Shown: piece after piece, positions 1 through 8,431 of the stretch | Layout: each line of letters starts with the position of its first letter | Numbering within the stretch: the stretch's first letter is position 1 | NCBI GenBank assembly: GCA_038257155.1 | Contig: JBBSJP010000018.1 | Location: forward strand, 9,632-73,631 | Length of the DNA stretch: 64,000 nt | Reading direction: 5' to 3' | DNA from: JANJTY01 sp038257155 | Lineage (GTDB): Bacteria; Pseudomonadota; Gammaproteobacteria; Xanthomonadales; Xanthomonadaceae | The notes under the pieces: generated by a model | Seen by the model: only the letters and a program-made list of their open reading frames with translations | Told to the model about the DNA's origin: nothing | The model's database searches: none | Position numbers and translations under genes: made by a program

Positions 1-1018
1 TGAGATAGGACGCGGCGCGTGCCATCGGAGTGCCGTCTTCGGCAGTGTGGTGAAAGCTCTCGAACGCGCCCCGACCGATCAGCTCGGACTGGTCGTCGAA
101 TCCCAGCAGATCGACAGCGGCCGGATTGATGAACTCGATGCGGCCTTCCGGATCGACCCCATACACGCCGTCGCCGACCGAGCTGAGGATTCCATGCAGG
201 CGGCGGCGCTCGGCATCGATCGCCTTGCGGTCATGCACGGTGCGGGCGAGTGAGCCGAGGCGCGCCAGGAACAGCTCCTTGGCCTCGCTTTTGAACAGGC
301 ACTCGACTGCGCCGCAGGCCAGCGACTCGCTGATGATGGCGTCGGAGTAGGTGCCGGTGATGGTGGCCGAGAGAATGTGCTCGGTCTGAGGCTCCTGCTT
401 CAGGGCCGCGATCAAGGCGGTGCCGTTGCCACCGGGCATGAAGTAATCGACCACGGCAATATCGAAAGGATTGCTGAGCGCCTTGTCCAGGCCCTCCACG
501 ACATTGCTGGCGGTGTCGACTTCGTAGTCGTGCTTGCGCAGCAGCTTGGCGAATGCGGCGCGCACCGTCGCCGAATCATCAACCAGCAATACCCGCAGTG
601 CCGCGCCGCCACCGCTGGTGAGCTCGGGACGGCTGGTTTCGTTGGGCCTGAGCAACTGATCGAGCGCCTCGGCGGCTTCGACGAAATCACTCCATTGCAG
701 CAGGGCAGTACCCGGCCGGGTCATGCGCCAGTTCACTGCCGCGGCCGAATTGTGGTCGGCCAGAATCAGGACGGGCAGGTGTTCGAAGCGTTCGCTGTGC
801 AGCAGTCCGAACACGTCCTCGACGCTACCGTCAGCGTACTCGGGCCAACCAAGCACCACGGCCGAATAGCTCGCGGCAGAGGCCGTGGAACGCTGCAAGG
901 CCCGGAATGCTTCATCCAGGTCGGGCATGGCGTTGATCACGTAGCCTCGCGGCGCGAGCAACGCGCTGAGTGCGCGGCGACGCGTTTGCGAGGCCTCGAC
1001 AAGCAGGACCGTTTTCAC
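1..1018 (-). CDS. Response regulator with two receiver domains and a PAS domain (5' part; continues off the left edge)
   Basis: A GTG start at 1018 is preceded by AGGGG about seven bases upstream; 339 codons are visible before the window ends. The first receiver (about residues 1-120) starts VLLVEAS but has LGWPEY where the phospho-acceptor Asp should be, so it is probably not phosphorylated. The second receiver (about 142-260) is complete: VLLVDDS acidic pair, VVDYFMP phospho-acceptor Asp, a conserved Thr (TITGTYSD) and the Lys of LFKSEA. A short helical linker leads to a PAS domain (GILSSVGDGVYGVDPEG, INPAAVDLLGF). An output domain (GGDEF, EAL or kinase) probably lies beyond the edge but cannot be seen. 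It is divergent from the ABC operon. Signal-transduction assignment is firm; pathway is unknown. Confidence 0.88.
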   Translation of the reverse strand, partial: MKTVLLVEASQTRRRALSALLAPRGYVINAMPDLDEAFRALQRSTASAASYSAVVLGWPEYADGSVEDVFGLLHSERFEHLPVLILADHNSAAAVNWRMTRPGTALLQWSDFVEAAEALDQLLRPNETSRPELTSGGGAALRVLLVDDSATVRAAFAKLLRKHDYEVDTASNVVEGLDKALSNPFDIAVVDYFMPGGNGTALIAALKQEPQTEHILSATITGTYSDAIISESLACGAVECLFKSEAKELFLARLGSLARTVHDRKAIDAERRRLHGILSSVGDGVYGVDPEGRIEFINPAAVDLLGFDDQSELIGRGAFESFHHTAEDGTPMARAASYL

Positions 1019-1300
1019 CTGGACATCCCCTGTAAACGAAGCGCGGATGCTTTCCTCGGCATCCTGACAACCGGCCTTTCGCCCCCGTCGGCTCCCCGCC
1101 GACGCGTCGGCCTTCTGCAGGCTACTCCTGCAGCCGACGACGGCCAAGCTGGCTCGCAAATGGCGACTTCCACTCCAATCCCGGACACACCGCTGTCCAT
1201 GAGTGGACGCCAAGCCTACTCCGGCTGTCCGAGACCAACTGCAAACTTTTGAAAATGCTTGGTTCGCCGTGTGTGGCATGCGCCTTGCTTAGTCCTGCGC
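1019..1300. other. Divergent intergenic region with an imperfect hairpin
   Basis: This gap separates the leftward response regulator from the rightward ABC operon and should hold both promoters, although I could not pick convincing -35/-10 pairs. It contains an imperfect inverted repeat at about 1105-1139: CGTCGG and CTGCAGG pair with CCTGCAG and CCGACG around a short loop. No credible gene is present. Confidence 0.5.
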
Positions 1301-2554
1301 ATGGATATCCAACGCATCGACTTGAAACAACGCAAACGACGCCGTCAGGCAATGTGGATCGGCGGCGGACTGCTCGCCGTGATCATTGCCGGTATTGGCA
1401 TTTCCCGTCTCGAGCCCGCCGCGCCCGGCGTGGAGCGCAGCAGCCTGTGGATGGACACCGTGAAGCGCGGCGAGATGCTGCGCGAGGTGCGTGGGCCGGG
1501 CACCCTGGTGCCAAAGGAGATCCGCTGGATCGCGGCAGAGACATCCGCGCGGGTGGAGCGCATCGTGGTTCGCCCGGGTGCGATGGTCGAACCCGACACG
1601 GTGATCCTGGAGCTCAGCAATCCGGAAGTCGTCGACCTGCAGCTCGCCGCCCAGTCGGCCCTGGTGGCAGCCGAGGCCGACTACATGGCGCGCCGCATGA
1701 CCCTGGAAAGCCAGTTGCTGGACCAACGCGCCAATCTGGCCGGGGTCGAGGCCGACTTCGAATCCGCCCGCCTGCAGGCCGAGGCCGAGGGTGAACTGGC
1801 CGACAAGGGCATCATCCCGGCGATCCAGTATCGGCGCAGCCAGCTGGTTTCCGAGCAACTCAAGCTGCGTGTTGGCATCGAGAAGGAGCGCATCAGCAAG
1901 TTCGAACAGACCATCACCGCGCAGCTCGCGGCGGATCGCGCACGCATGGACCAGCTGCGCAACGCCGCCGAACTGCGCAAGCGCCAGGCCGAGGCCCTGC
2001 AGTTGCGCGCCGGCATCGCCGGTGTGCTGCAGCAGGTGCCGGTGCAGGAAGGCCAGCAGGTTGCGCCCGGCACCAATCTGGCGCGCGTTGCCAAGCCCGG
2101 CGAACTGATGGCCGAGCTGCGTATCGCCGAGACCCAGGCCAAGGACATCCTGATCGGCCAGCCGGTGCGCGTCGATACGCGCAACGGCATCGTGCCGGGG
2201 CGCGTCACACGCATCGATCCGGCGGTGCTCAACGGCACCGTGCTGGTCGACGTCGAACTCGAAGGCCCGCTGCCGCCCGGCGCGCGTCCGGATCTGAGTG
2301 TCGACGGCACGGTCGAAATCGAGCGCCTCAGCGACGTGATGTACGTGGGCCGCCCGGCCTACGGCCAGCCGGACAGCCAGGTGCGCCTGTTCCGCCTGGA
2401 TTCCGAAGGCCGCATCGCACGTCGTGTTCCGGTTCGTCTGGGACGCGCCTCGGTCAGTCTGATCGAGGTGGTCGAAGGACTGCAGGTCGGCGACGAGATC
2501 GTGCTGTCGGATACCTCGCAGTGGGACGAATACGATCGCCTGAAACTCAACTGA
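1301..2554 (+). CDS. HlyD/MacA-type periplasmic adaptor (membrane fusion protein)
   Basis: 417 residues. I chose the ATG at 1301 rather than 1259 because the protein then opens with a short basic cytoplasmic tail (KQRKRRRQ) and one transmembrane helix (about residues 18-36), as expected for an inner-membrane-anchored adaptor. A first half-lipoyl segment (IRWIAAETSARVERI, then VRPGAMVEP) is followed by a long alpha-helical hairpin rich in Ala, Glu, Arg and Leu (about 105-225). The second half-lipoyl (VLQQVPVQEGQQVAPG) and beta-barrel/membrane-proximal domains follow, ending in GLQVGDEIVL. These are hallmarks of the MacA/HlyD family. It is the first gene of an operon with the ATPase 46 bp downstream and six permeases. 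No TolC-like outer-membrane partner is encoded nearby, so one would have to be supplied from elsewhere. Substrate unknown. Confidence 0.9.
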   Translation: MDIQRIDLKQRKRRRQAMWIGGGLLAVIIAGIGISRLEPAAPGVERSSLWMDTVKRGEMLREVRGPGTLVPKEIRWIAAETSARVERIVVRPGAMVEPDTVILELSNPEVVDLQLAAQSALVAAEADYMARRMTLESQLLDQRANLAGVEADFESARLQAEAEGELADKGIIPAIQYRRSQLVSEQLKLRVGIEKERISKFEQTITAQLAADRARMDQLRNAAELRKRQAEALQLRAGIAGVLQQVPVQEGQQVAPGTNLARVAKPGELMAELRIAETQAKDILIGQPVRVDTRNGIVPGRVTRIDPAVLNGTVLVDVELEGPLPPGARPDLSVDGTVEIERLSDVMYVGRPAYGQPDSQVRLFRLDSEGRIARRVPVRLGRASVSLIEVVEGLQVGDEIVLSDTSQWDEYDRLKLN

Positions 2555-2600
2555 TCCCGCAAACCTTCGCAAGCACAACTCTGGCTTCCAGGACACGACC

Positions 2601-3365
2601 ATGACCGCAAATACCGCACTCATCCATCTCGACGGCATCGCCAAGGTCTTCTACACCGACGAGGTCGAGACCCACGCCCTGTCCGGCGTGCACTTCGACA
2701 TCCAGAAGGGCGACTACGTGTCGATCACCGGCCCCTCGGGCTGTGGCAAGTCGACCTTGCTGGCGATTCTCGGCCTGCTCGATACACCGACCGGCGGCAG
2801 CTACGTGCTGAACAATGTGCCGGTGCAGGACATCGGGCCCTCGGAACGCGCCCGCATCCGCAACAAGGAAATCGGTTTCATCTTCCAGGCCTTCAACCTG
2901 ATCGGTGATCTCACCGTATTCGAGAACGTCGAGCTGCCCTTGACCTACCGCGACGGTGTGTCGAAGGGCGAGCGCCGTGATCGCGTGCAGGCGGCGCTGG
3001 AACGAGTCGGCATGGCACATCGCCTGAAGCACTATCCCTCGCAGCTTTCCGGTGGCCAGCAGCAGCGTGTCGCGGTGGCGCGTGCCCTGGTCGGTCAGCC
3101 TTCGATCCTGCTGGCCGATGAGCCGACGGGTAACCTGGATTCGAAGAACGGCGAGGCCGTGATGGCCTTGCTCGACGAGCTGCATCGCGCCGGTTCGACC
3201 ATCTGCATGGTTACGCACGACCCGCGCTATGCCGACTTCGCGCAGCGCAAGATCTTCATGTTTGACGGCCGCGTGGTCGACGAAGAAACCCTGCATCGCC
3301 TGCGCAAGGAAGAGGAGGAGCGTCTCGACGCCCAGATCGCGCGGGCGCGCACTGCGGCAGTCTGA
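2601..3365 (+). CDS. ABC transporter ATP-binding protein, MacB/LolD type
   Basis: 254 residues carrying every nucleotide-binding motif: Walker A GPSGCGKST at 44-52, Q-loop IFQAF near 95, signature LSGGQQQR at 149-156, Walker B ILLADEPTG at 169-177 followed by NLDS, and the H-loop VTHDP near 204. The order and wording match the type VII (MacB/LolD/FtsE-like) ABC family, which couples ATP hydrolysis to mechanotransmission across the inner membrane rather than to a classical translocation pore. After the core comes a charged C-terminal tail rich in Glu and Arg (RLRKEEEERLDAQIARAR). It is the only ATPase among the eight genes from 1301 to 18285, and none of the six permeases contains its own nucleotide-binding domain, so it presumably energises them all. 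Confidence 0.95.
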   Translation: MTANTALIHLDGIAKVFYTDEVETHALSGVHFDIQKGDYVSITGPSGCGKSTLLAILGLLDTPTGGSYVLNNVPVQDIGPSERARIRNKEIGFIFQAFNLIGDLTVFENVELPLTYRDGVSKGERRDRVQAALERVGMAHRLKHYPSQLSGGQQQRVAVARALVGQPSILLADEPTGNLDSKNGEAVMALLDELHRAGSTICMVTHDPRYADFAQRKIFMFDGRVVDEETLHRLRKEEEERLDAQIARARTAAV

Positions 3366-3424
3366 GTCAAGGCATTCAACCCAGGGTTGCTGCGCACAGC
3401 GCGGGCAAACCCGGAGAACCCGGC

Positions 3425-5863
3425 ATGATCCGTTCCCTGGCTTCCGATATTCGTCTCGCACTGCGCAGCCTGCTGCGCCAGCCCGGTTTCTTTGCCATTG
3501 CCGTGCTTACCCTGGCATTGGGCGTGGGCAGCGTGTCGGCAATCTACAGCGTGGTCGATGGCACCCTGCTCAAGCCGCTGCCGTACCCTCAGGCCGAGCA
3601 GGTGGTGCGGATCTCGCGCCAACAGGGCAACTGGGGCGGGCCGGTTTCTAGCCAGGTTCTGCAGGATTGGCGTGAGGCGGGTGCCGAACAGCTCGAAGCG
3701 CTGGCTGGCTTTGTCGGTGCCACGATCAACCTGACTGGCAACGGTGAGGCAGAACGCCTCGCTGCCTATCGGGTTACACCCGAGTTCTGGCAGGTGATGG
3801 GTCTGCCGGCGCACAGCGGGCGTTACTTCACCGCCGACGAGGATGCGGCGGGCGATCGCGTTGCGGTGATTTCGCACGGGCTGTGGCAGCGCCGCTTCGG
3901 CGGAGACAGCGCCGTGGTGGGCCAGGACGTCGTCCTGAACGGTCGCGCCCACCGGGTGATCGGCATCGCCCCGGATTCGTTCCGCTATCCGGGCGACACG
4001 CAGATCTACCTGCCGACCTATCTGGGCGAGTCAAACCAGGGGCGCGGAAACAACTACCTGATGGTGATCGGTCGCATGTCACGGGGCGCCACGCTGGAGC
4101 AGCTCGAGGCCAGCCTTGTTGCGGTGAACGCGCGCCTGGCGGAAGAGTTTCCCGATAACCATGCCGGACTTTCGGCACGTCTTACGCTGCTGCCCGTGTT
4201 GCTCAACAGCCGGGTCGAACAGCCGCTGCTGATCCTGCTGGGTGCCTCGGCTCTGGTGTTGTTGATCGCCTGCGCCAACCTGGCCAATCTTCTGCTGGTG
4301 CGCGGCAGCCAGCGGCAGCGTGAGCTGGCCGTCCGTGCGGCGATGGGTGCCGGCCGCCTACGCTTGCTGCGTGCGGTAATTGCCGAGTCGCTGGTAATCG
4401 CCCTGGCAGGCGGAATCGCCGGCGTGGCGCTGGCGGCCGCGGCGGTACCGGCCTTGCTGACCCTGGCGCCAGAGATCATTCCAAGCCACGGCGCGCCGGG
4501 CATGAACCTGTCGGTGATCGGCATTTCGCTGCTCATCGCCGTGGCGACAGTGCTGCTGTTTTCGCTGTGGCCGGCGCTGCGCGTGGCCTCGACCCAACCC
4601 GGGCTGGCGATTCAGGAGGAAGGTCGGTCGGGCGCAGGCGGACAGAAGAAGGCTCGCGCGCGCTCGCTGCTGGTGGCCATTGAAGTGGCGCTGTCGCTCA
4701 CCCTGTTGGTAGGCGCCGGGCTGCTGATTGAAAGTCTGCGTCAGATTGGCCGCATCGATGGTGGGGTCACCACCGAGGGAGTGCTGACGGCCGCCGTGGT
4801 GATCGAAACTGCGCCAACGCAAGCCGGTGAGGATGTACTTGACTGGTACCGGCGCCACACCCAGGTACTGGCGCCGGCAATGCAGGCGCTGCTGGAACGG
4901 GTGCGTGCCATTCCCGGAGTCGAAGCTGCCGGCATCAGCGACGCACTGCCACTCTCAGGTCTCGACAACGCCAGTTCCGACATCAGCATCATCGGGCGCG
5001 AAGTTGCCGACGGCCAGCCGCGGCCGGGCGCCAACTGGCGCTTCGTTTCTCCCGGTCTGTTTGAGGCGCTTGGCATGCGAATCGTTCGAGGCCGTGATCT
5101 GGACGACAGCGATCAGCGCATCGGCGCATTTCCGACCCAGGTGCTGATCAACGAGACCTTTGCGAAGCGCTATTTTGAAGGCGCCGATCCGATCGGTCAG
5201 CAGATCGTCTTCCTGGGCGACGAGCACAAGCAGATCGTCGGCGTGGTGAATGACACCCGCCTCTACGGCATCGAGCGCGAGCCGGTGGCCGAGGTTTACA
5301 TGCCGCACGTCAATGCCACACAGGGGCAGCACTATCTGGCGCTGAAGGTACGTGGCGAGCCGATGGCCTATGCCGAGCAGCTACGCAACGCGGTGCGCGA
5401 AGTCAGTCCGAACATTCCGGTCTTTGAGCTGCGCAGCATGGATCAGCTGGTCGCAGGTACCACCCAGATGCGGCGCTTCAACATGAGCCTGATGGCGGTG
5501 TTCAGTGGCGTCGCCCTGCTGCTCGCGATGCTGGGCCTGTACGGTGTGATCGCTTATTCGGTGACCCAGCGTCGCCACGAAATCGGCATTCGCATGTCCT
5601 TGGGCGCAGCGCCCGGCAGTGTGGTTCGCATGGTGCTGGGGCAGGGCATGCGCCTGGTTGGCGCAGGACTCGCACTCGGCTTGTTGGGTGCGTTCGCACT
5701 CAATCAGGTAATTGCTTCGCAGCTCTACGGCGTGTCACCCACCGATTCGGGAGTGATCCTGAGCGTGCTGTTGCTGCTGGCCGGCGCGGCAGCACTGGCC
5801 TGTGCGATCCCGGCGGCACGCGCCAGCCGGGTGCCGCCGATGACGGCGCTGCGCAATGACTGA
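3425..5863 (+). CDS. Duplicated MacB/FtsX-type ABC permease 1 (ADOP-like)
   Basis: 812 residues, roughly twice the length of a simple MacB/LolC membrane unit. The N-terminal helix (about 21-45, PGFFAIAVLTLALGVGS) leads into a large extracytoplasmic MacB_PCD-like domain. Three helices follow at about 268-385, including VLLIACANLANLLLVRG. The pattern then repeats: a helix at about 415-440 (LLVAIEVALSLTLLVGAGLL), a second periplasmic domain with PGVEAAGISDALPLSG, and three C-terminal helices. The FtsX signature RRHEIGIRMSLGA lies in the last block. This duplicated architecture without an ATPase domain matches the family first named in Acidobacteria (ADOP). It starts 59 bp after the ATPase gene with a GGAG ribosome site. 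Family is firm; cargo is unknown. Confidence 0.9.
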   Translation: MIRSLASDIRLALRSLLRQPGFFAIAVLTLALGVGSVSAIYSVVDGTLLKPLPYPQAEQVVRISRQQGNWGGPVSSQVLQDWREAGAEQLEALAGFVGATINLTGNGEAERLAAYRVTPEFWQVMGLPAHSGRYFTADEDAAGDRVAVISHGLWQRRFGGDSAVVGQDVVLNGRAHRVIGIAPDSFRYPGDTQIYLPTYLGESNQGRGNNYLMVIGRMSRGATLEQLEASLVAVNARLAEEFPDNHAGLSARLTLLPVLLNSRVEQPLLILLGASALVLLIACANLANLLLVRGSQRQRELAVRAAMGAGRLRLLRAVIAESLVIALAGGIAGVALAAAAVPALLTLAPEIIPSHGAPGMNLSVIGISLLIAVATVLLFSLWPALRVASTQPGLAIQEEGRSGAGGQKKARARSLLVAIEVALSLTLLVGAGLLIESLRQIGRIDGGVTTEGVLTAAVVIETAPTQAGEDVLDWYRRHTQVLAPAMQALLERVRAIPGVEAAGISDALPLSGLDNASSDISIIGREVADGQPRPGANWRFVSPGLFEALGMRIVRGRDLDDSDQRIGAFPTQVLINETFAKRYFEGADPIGQQIVFLGDEHKQIVGVVNDTRLYGIEREPVAEVYMPHVNATQGQHYLALKVRGEPMAYAEQLRNAVREVSPNIPVFELRSMDQLVAGTTQMRRFNMSLMAVFSGVALLLAMLGLYGVIAYSVTQRRHEIGIRMSLGAAPGSVVRMVLGQGMRLVGAGLALGLLGAFALNQVIASQLYGVSPTDSGVILSVLLLLAGAAALACAIPAARASRVPPMTALRND

Positions 5864-5904
5864 TCCACAGACAGATATGCGTTGCAACACAGGGGAGCAA
5901 AGCC

Positions 5905-8418
5905 ATGATTGAACGAATCGCCTCCGCCTGTCGCCTCGCCGTTCGAGGCTTGCTCGCGCGGCCCGGTTTTGCGCTGGTCGTGGTCATGACCCTGGCCTTT
6001 GGCATTGGCGCCAACGTGGCGATTTTCTCGCTGTTCCAGCAGATGCTGTTGCAGCCTCTGCCAGTGCAGGCGCCCGAAGAGCTGGTCAATCTGGCCTCCC
6101 CGGGACCCAAGTCCGGATCGACCTCCTGCAATGATGCCGGCAATTGCGATTACGCCTTCAGCTATCCCATGTTTCGCGATCTGGAGCGTCTGCAGACACC
6201 GTTCGACGGAATGGCCGCGCATCGGATCGTGGGAGCGAACCTGGCCTATGAAGGCCAGACCCAGTCTGCCAGCGGCATGCTGGTGTCAGGCTCGTATTTT
6301 GGCGTGCTTGGTCTTCAGCCGGCACTGGGTCGCTTGCTGGGCCCGCAGGATGACCGCGTCGACGGTGAAGCCGAGGCCGTGGTGCTGGGGCATGCCTACT
6401 GGCGCAATGCCCTGGGAGGCGATCCGTCGGTGATCGGTCGCACCCTGGTGGTCAATGGCAAGCCCCTCAGCATCGTCGGGGTTGCGCCGGAAGGTTTTGG
6501 CGGGACCACGCTCGGCAACCGCGCAAACGTTTTCCTGCCGATCACGTTCCGTTGGCTGCAGCAGCCCAGCTCCCTGCCCAATCATGTCGATCGGCGCAGT
6601 TACTGGGTGTACGCCTTCGCCCGCCTGAAACCCGACACCACGATCGAGCAGGCCGCTGCTGCCATGCAGCCGACCTACCGCGGAATCATCAGCGAGATCG
6701 AGCTGCCTTTGCAGAGCGGTATGAGTGAGCAGGGCATCGAACGGTTCAAGACCAAACCACTGTTGCTTGAACCGGGGCTGCGTGGACAAAGCCGGGTTCC
6801 GGACAATGCCCGCGCACCCTTGAGCATCCTGCTGGCGGTCACCGCCCTGGTACTGCTGATTGCCTGCGTCAATATTGCCAACCTGATGTTGGCGCGCGGC
6901 GCCTCGAGAGAAGGTGAAATGGCGGTGCGCGCGTCGCTCGGCGCCAGTGGCGCGCGTCTCGCCAGCCAGCTGCTGGGCGAATGTCTGTTGCTGGCCTTTC
7001 TGGCCGGTATCGCCAGTCTGCCCATGGCAATGCTGACCTTGAAAGCGGTAGCCGCACTGCTGCCTGCCGAGGCCGCTGAATTGCTGGCCAACAGTCTGGA
7101 CTGGCAGGCGGCAGCCCTGGCCATGGGCGTTGCGCTGGTATGCGCGCTGCTTTTTGGCCTGTACCCGGCCCTGCGCTCAGCGCGGGTGCAGCCGTCCGAA
7201 GCACTCAAGGCACAGAGTTCGCGCGGCACTGGTGGCAAAGCTGCCAATCGCTTCCGCATGGGACTGGCGATCGCGCAGGTGGCGTTCTCGATGGCGCTGC
7301 TGGTGTTGGCTGGACTCTTTACCCAGAGCCTGATCAACATCAGCCGGGTCGATCTGGGTGTTCGGGTGGATTCGATCAGCACCTTCTACATTTCGCCCGA
7401 GCTCAACGGGTACAGCCCGCAGGCTTCGATGCAATTGTTCGACCGATTGGAAGAAGAACTTGCGGCAGTTCCGGGCGTGGCCTCGGTGGCTTCGTCCATG
7501 GTGCTTCTGCTGTCTGGCAACGACTGGAGCAACAACGTCTCGGTCGAGGGCTTCGAGGCAGGTCCCGACTCCAATACCGACTCGGTGATGAACTACGTAG
7601 GCAGCGGCTTCTTCCGCACCGTGGACATGGGCCTCGTGGCGGGTCGCGAGTTCACCGAGGCAGACAATCTTGATGCGCCCAGGGTCGCGATCGTGAATCG
7701 CCAGTTTGCCGAGCGTTTCGGTCTGGGCAACGAGGCAGTCGGCAAGCGCATGGCAAGGGGGGCGAGTGAGGAACTGGATATCGAGATTGTCGGCGTGGTG
7801 CGGGATGCCAAATACAACAACGTCAAGGACGCCGTAGGGCCGCAGTTCTTCCTGCCGCGCCGGCAGTCGGATTCGCTCGGGACGATGAACTTCTACGTAC
7901 ACAGCGCCGTGCCGGCCGAGCAGATAATTGCAGCGGTGCCTGGCGTGATGGCGCGGCTCGATCCCAACCTTCCGGTCAACGACCTGCGCAGCCTGCAGCA
8001 GCAGGTGCGCGACAACGTCATGCTGGATCGATTCGTCGGCACCCTGGCCGCCGCTTTCGCTGCGCTCGCTACCCTGCTGGCTGCCATGGGACTGTATGGC
8101 GTGCTGTCCTACACCGTGGCGCAGCGAACCCGCGAGATCGGCCTGCGTCTGGCATTGGGCGCGCAGCCATCGATGTTGCGCGGCATGGTGCTGCGCCAGG
8201 TGGGCTTCATGGCCCTGATCGGCGGGGTGATCGGTCTGGCCGTGGCGATAGCGCTTGGCCAAGGTGCCAGCTCGCTGCTGTTTGGCGTGAGCTCCAGCCA
8301 ACCCGGCGTGATTCTGGCGGCAGTACTGGCGCTGGGTGCAGTGGTGCTGCTCGCTGGCTATCTGCCGGCGCGTCGCGCTTCGCGCATCGATCCGATGCTT
8401 GCCCTGCGCAACGAATGA
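5905..8418 (+). CDS. Duplicated MacB/FtsX-type ABC permease 2 (ADOP-like)
   Basis: 837 residues, preceded by GGGGAG. The first helix (RPGFALVVVMTLAFGIGAN) is followed by AIFSLFQQMLLQPLPV and a periplasmic domain with NLASPGPKSGSTS and FSYPMFRDL. The first helical bundle contains VLLIACVNIANLMLARGAS and REGEMAVRASLGASG, and the second half ends with GLYGVLSYTVAQRTREIGLR and ALGAQP. It shares its length (837) and many distinctive stretches with the permease at 10890-13403 (for instance NPIGKRMATG here reads NEAVGKRMARG; both have DDLDIEI/EELDIEI and SRRQ/PRRQ). The two are therefore much closer to each other than to the other four. It lies 41 bp after permease 1 and 13 bp before permease 3. Probably an inner-membrane part of the same export or lipid-handling machine. 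Confidence 0.9.
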   Translation: MIERIASACRLAVRGLLARPGFALVVVMTLAFGIGANVAIFSLFQQMLLQPLPVQAPEELVNLASPGPKSGSTSCNDAGNCDYAFSYPMFRDLERLQTPFDGMAAHRIVGANLAYEGQTQSASGMLVSGSYFGVLGLQPALGRLLGPQDDRVDGEAEAVVLGHAYWRNALGGDPSVIGRTLVVNGKPLSIVGVAPEGFGGTTLGNRANVFLPITFRWLQQPSSLPNHVDRRSYWVYAFARLKPDTTIEQAAAAMQPTYRGIISEIELPLQSGMSEQGIERFKTKPLLLEPGLRGQSRVPDNARAPLSILLAVTALVLLIACVNIANLMLARGASREGEMAVRASLGASGARLASQLLGECLLLAFLAGIASLPMAMLTLKAVAALLPAEAAELLANSLDWQAAALAMGVALVCALLFGLYPALRSARVQPSEALKAQSSRGTGGKAANRFRMGLAIAQVAFSMALLVLAGLFTQSLINISRVDLGVRVDSISTFYISPELNGYSPQASMQLFDRLEEELAAVPGVASVASSMVLLLSGNDWSNNVSVEGFEAGPDSNTDSVMNYVGSGFFRTVDMGLVAGREFTEADNLDAPRVAIVNRQFAERFGLGNEAVGKRMARGASEELDIEIVGVVRDAKYNNVKDAVGPQFFLPRRQSDSLGTMNFYVHSAVPAEQIIAAVPGVMARLDPNLPVNDLRSLQQQVRDNVMLDRFVGTLAAAFAALATLLAAMGLYGVLSYTVAQRTREIGLRLALGAQPSMLRGMVLRQVGFMALIGGVIGLAVAIALGQGASSLLFGVSSSQPGVILAAVLALGAVVLLAGYLPARRASRIDPMLALRNE

Positions 8419-8431
8419 GGAGCAGTGAGAC

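Noticed and set aside
377..1252. 291-codon rightward frame
   Set aside because: It is antisense to the response regulator, which has clear receiver and PAS motifs; the frame is a by-product of GC-rich codon use.
1289..2644. 451-codon leftward frame opposite the adaptor gene
   Set aside because: His/Gln/Asp/Leu-rich translation with no family signature, antisense to a well-supported HlyD-type protein.
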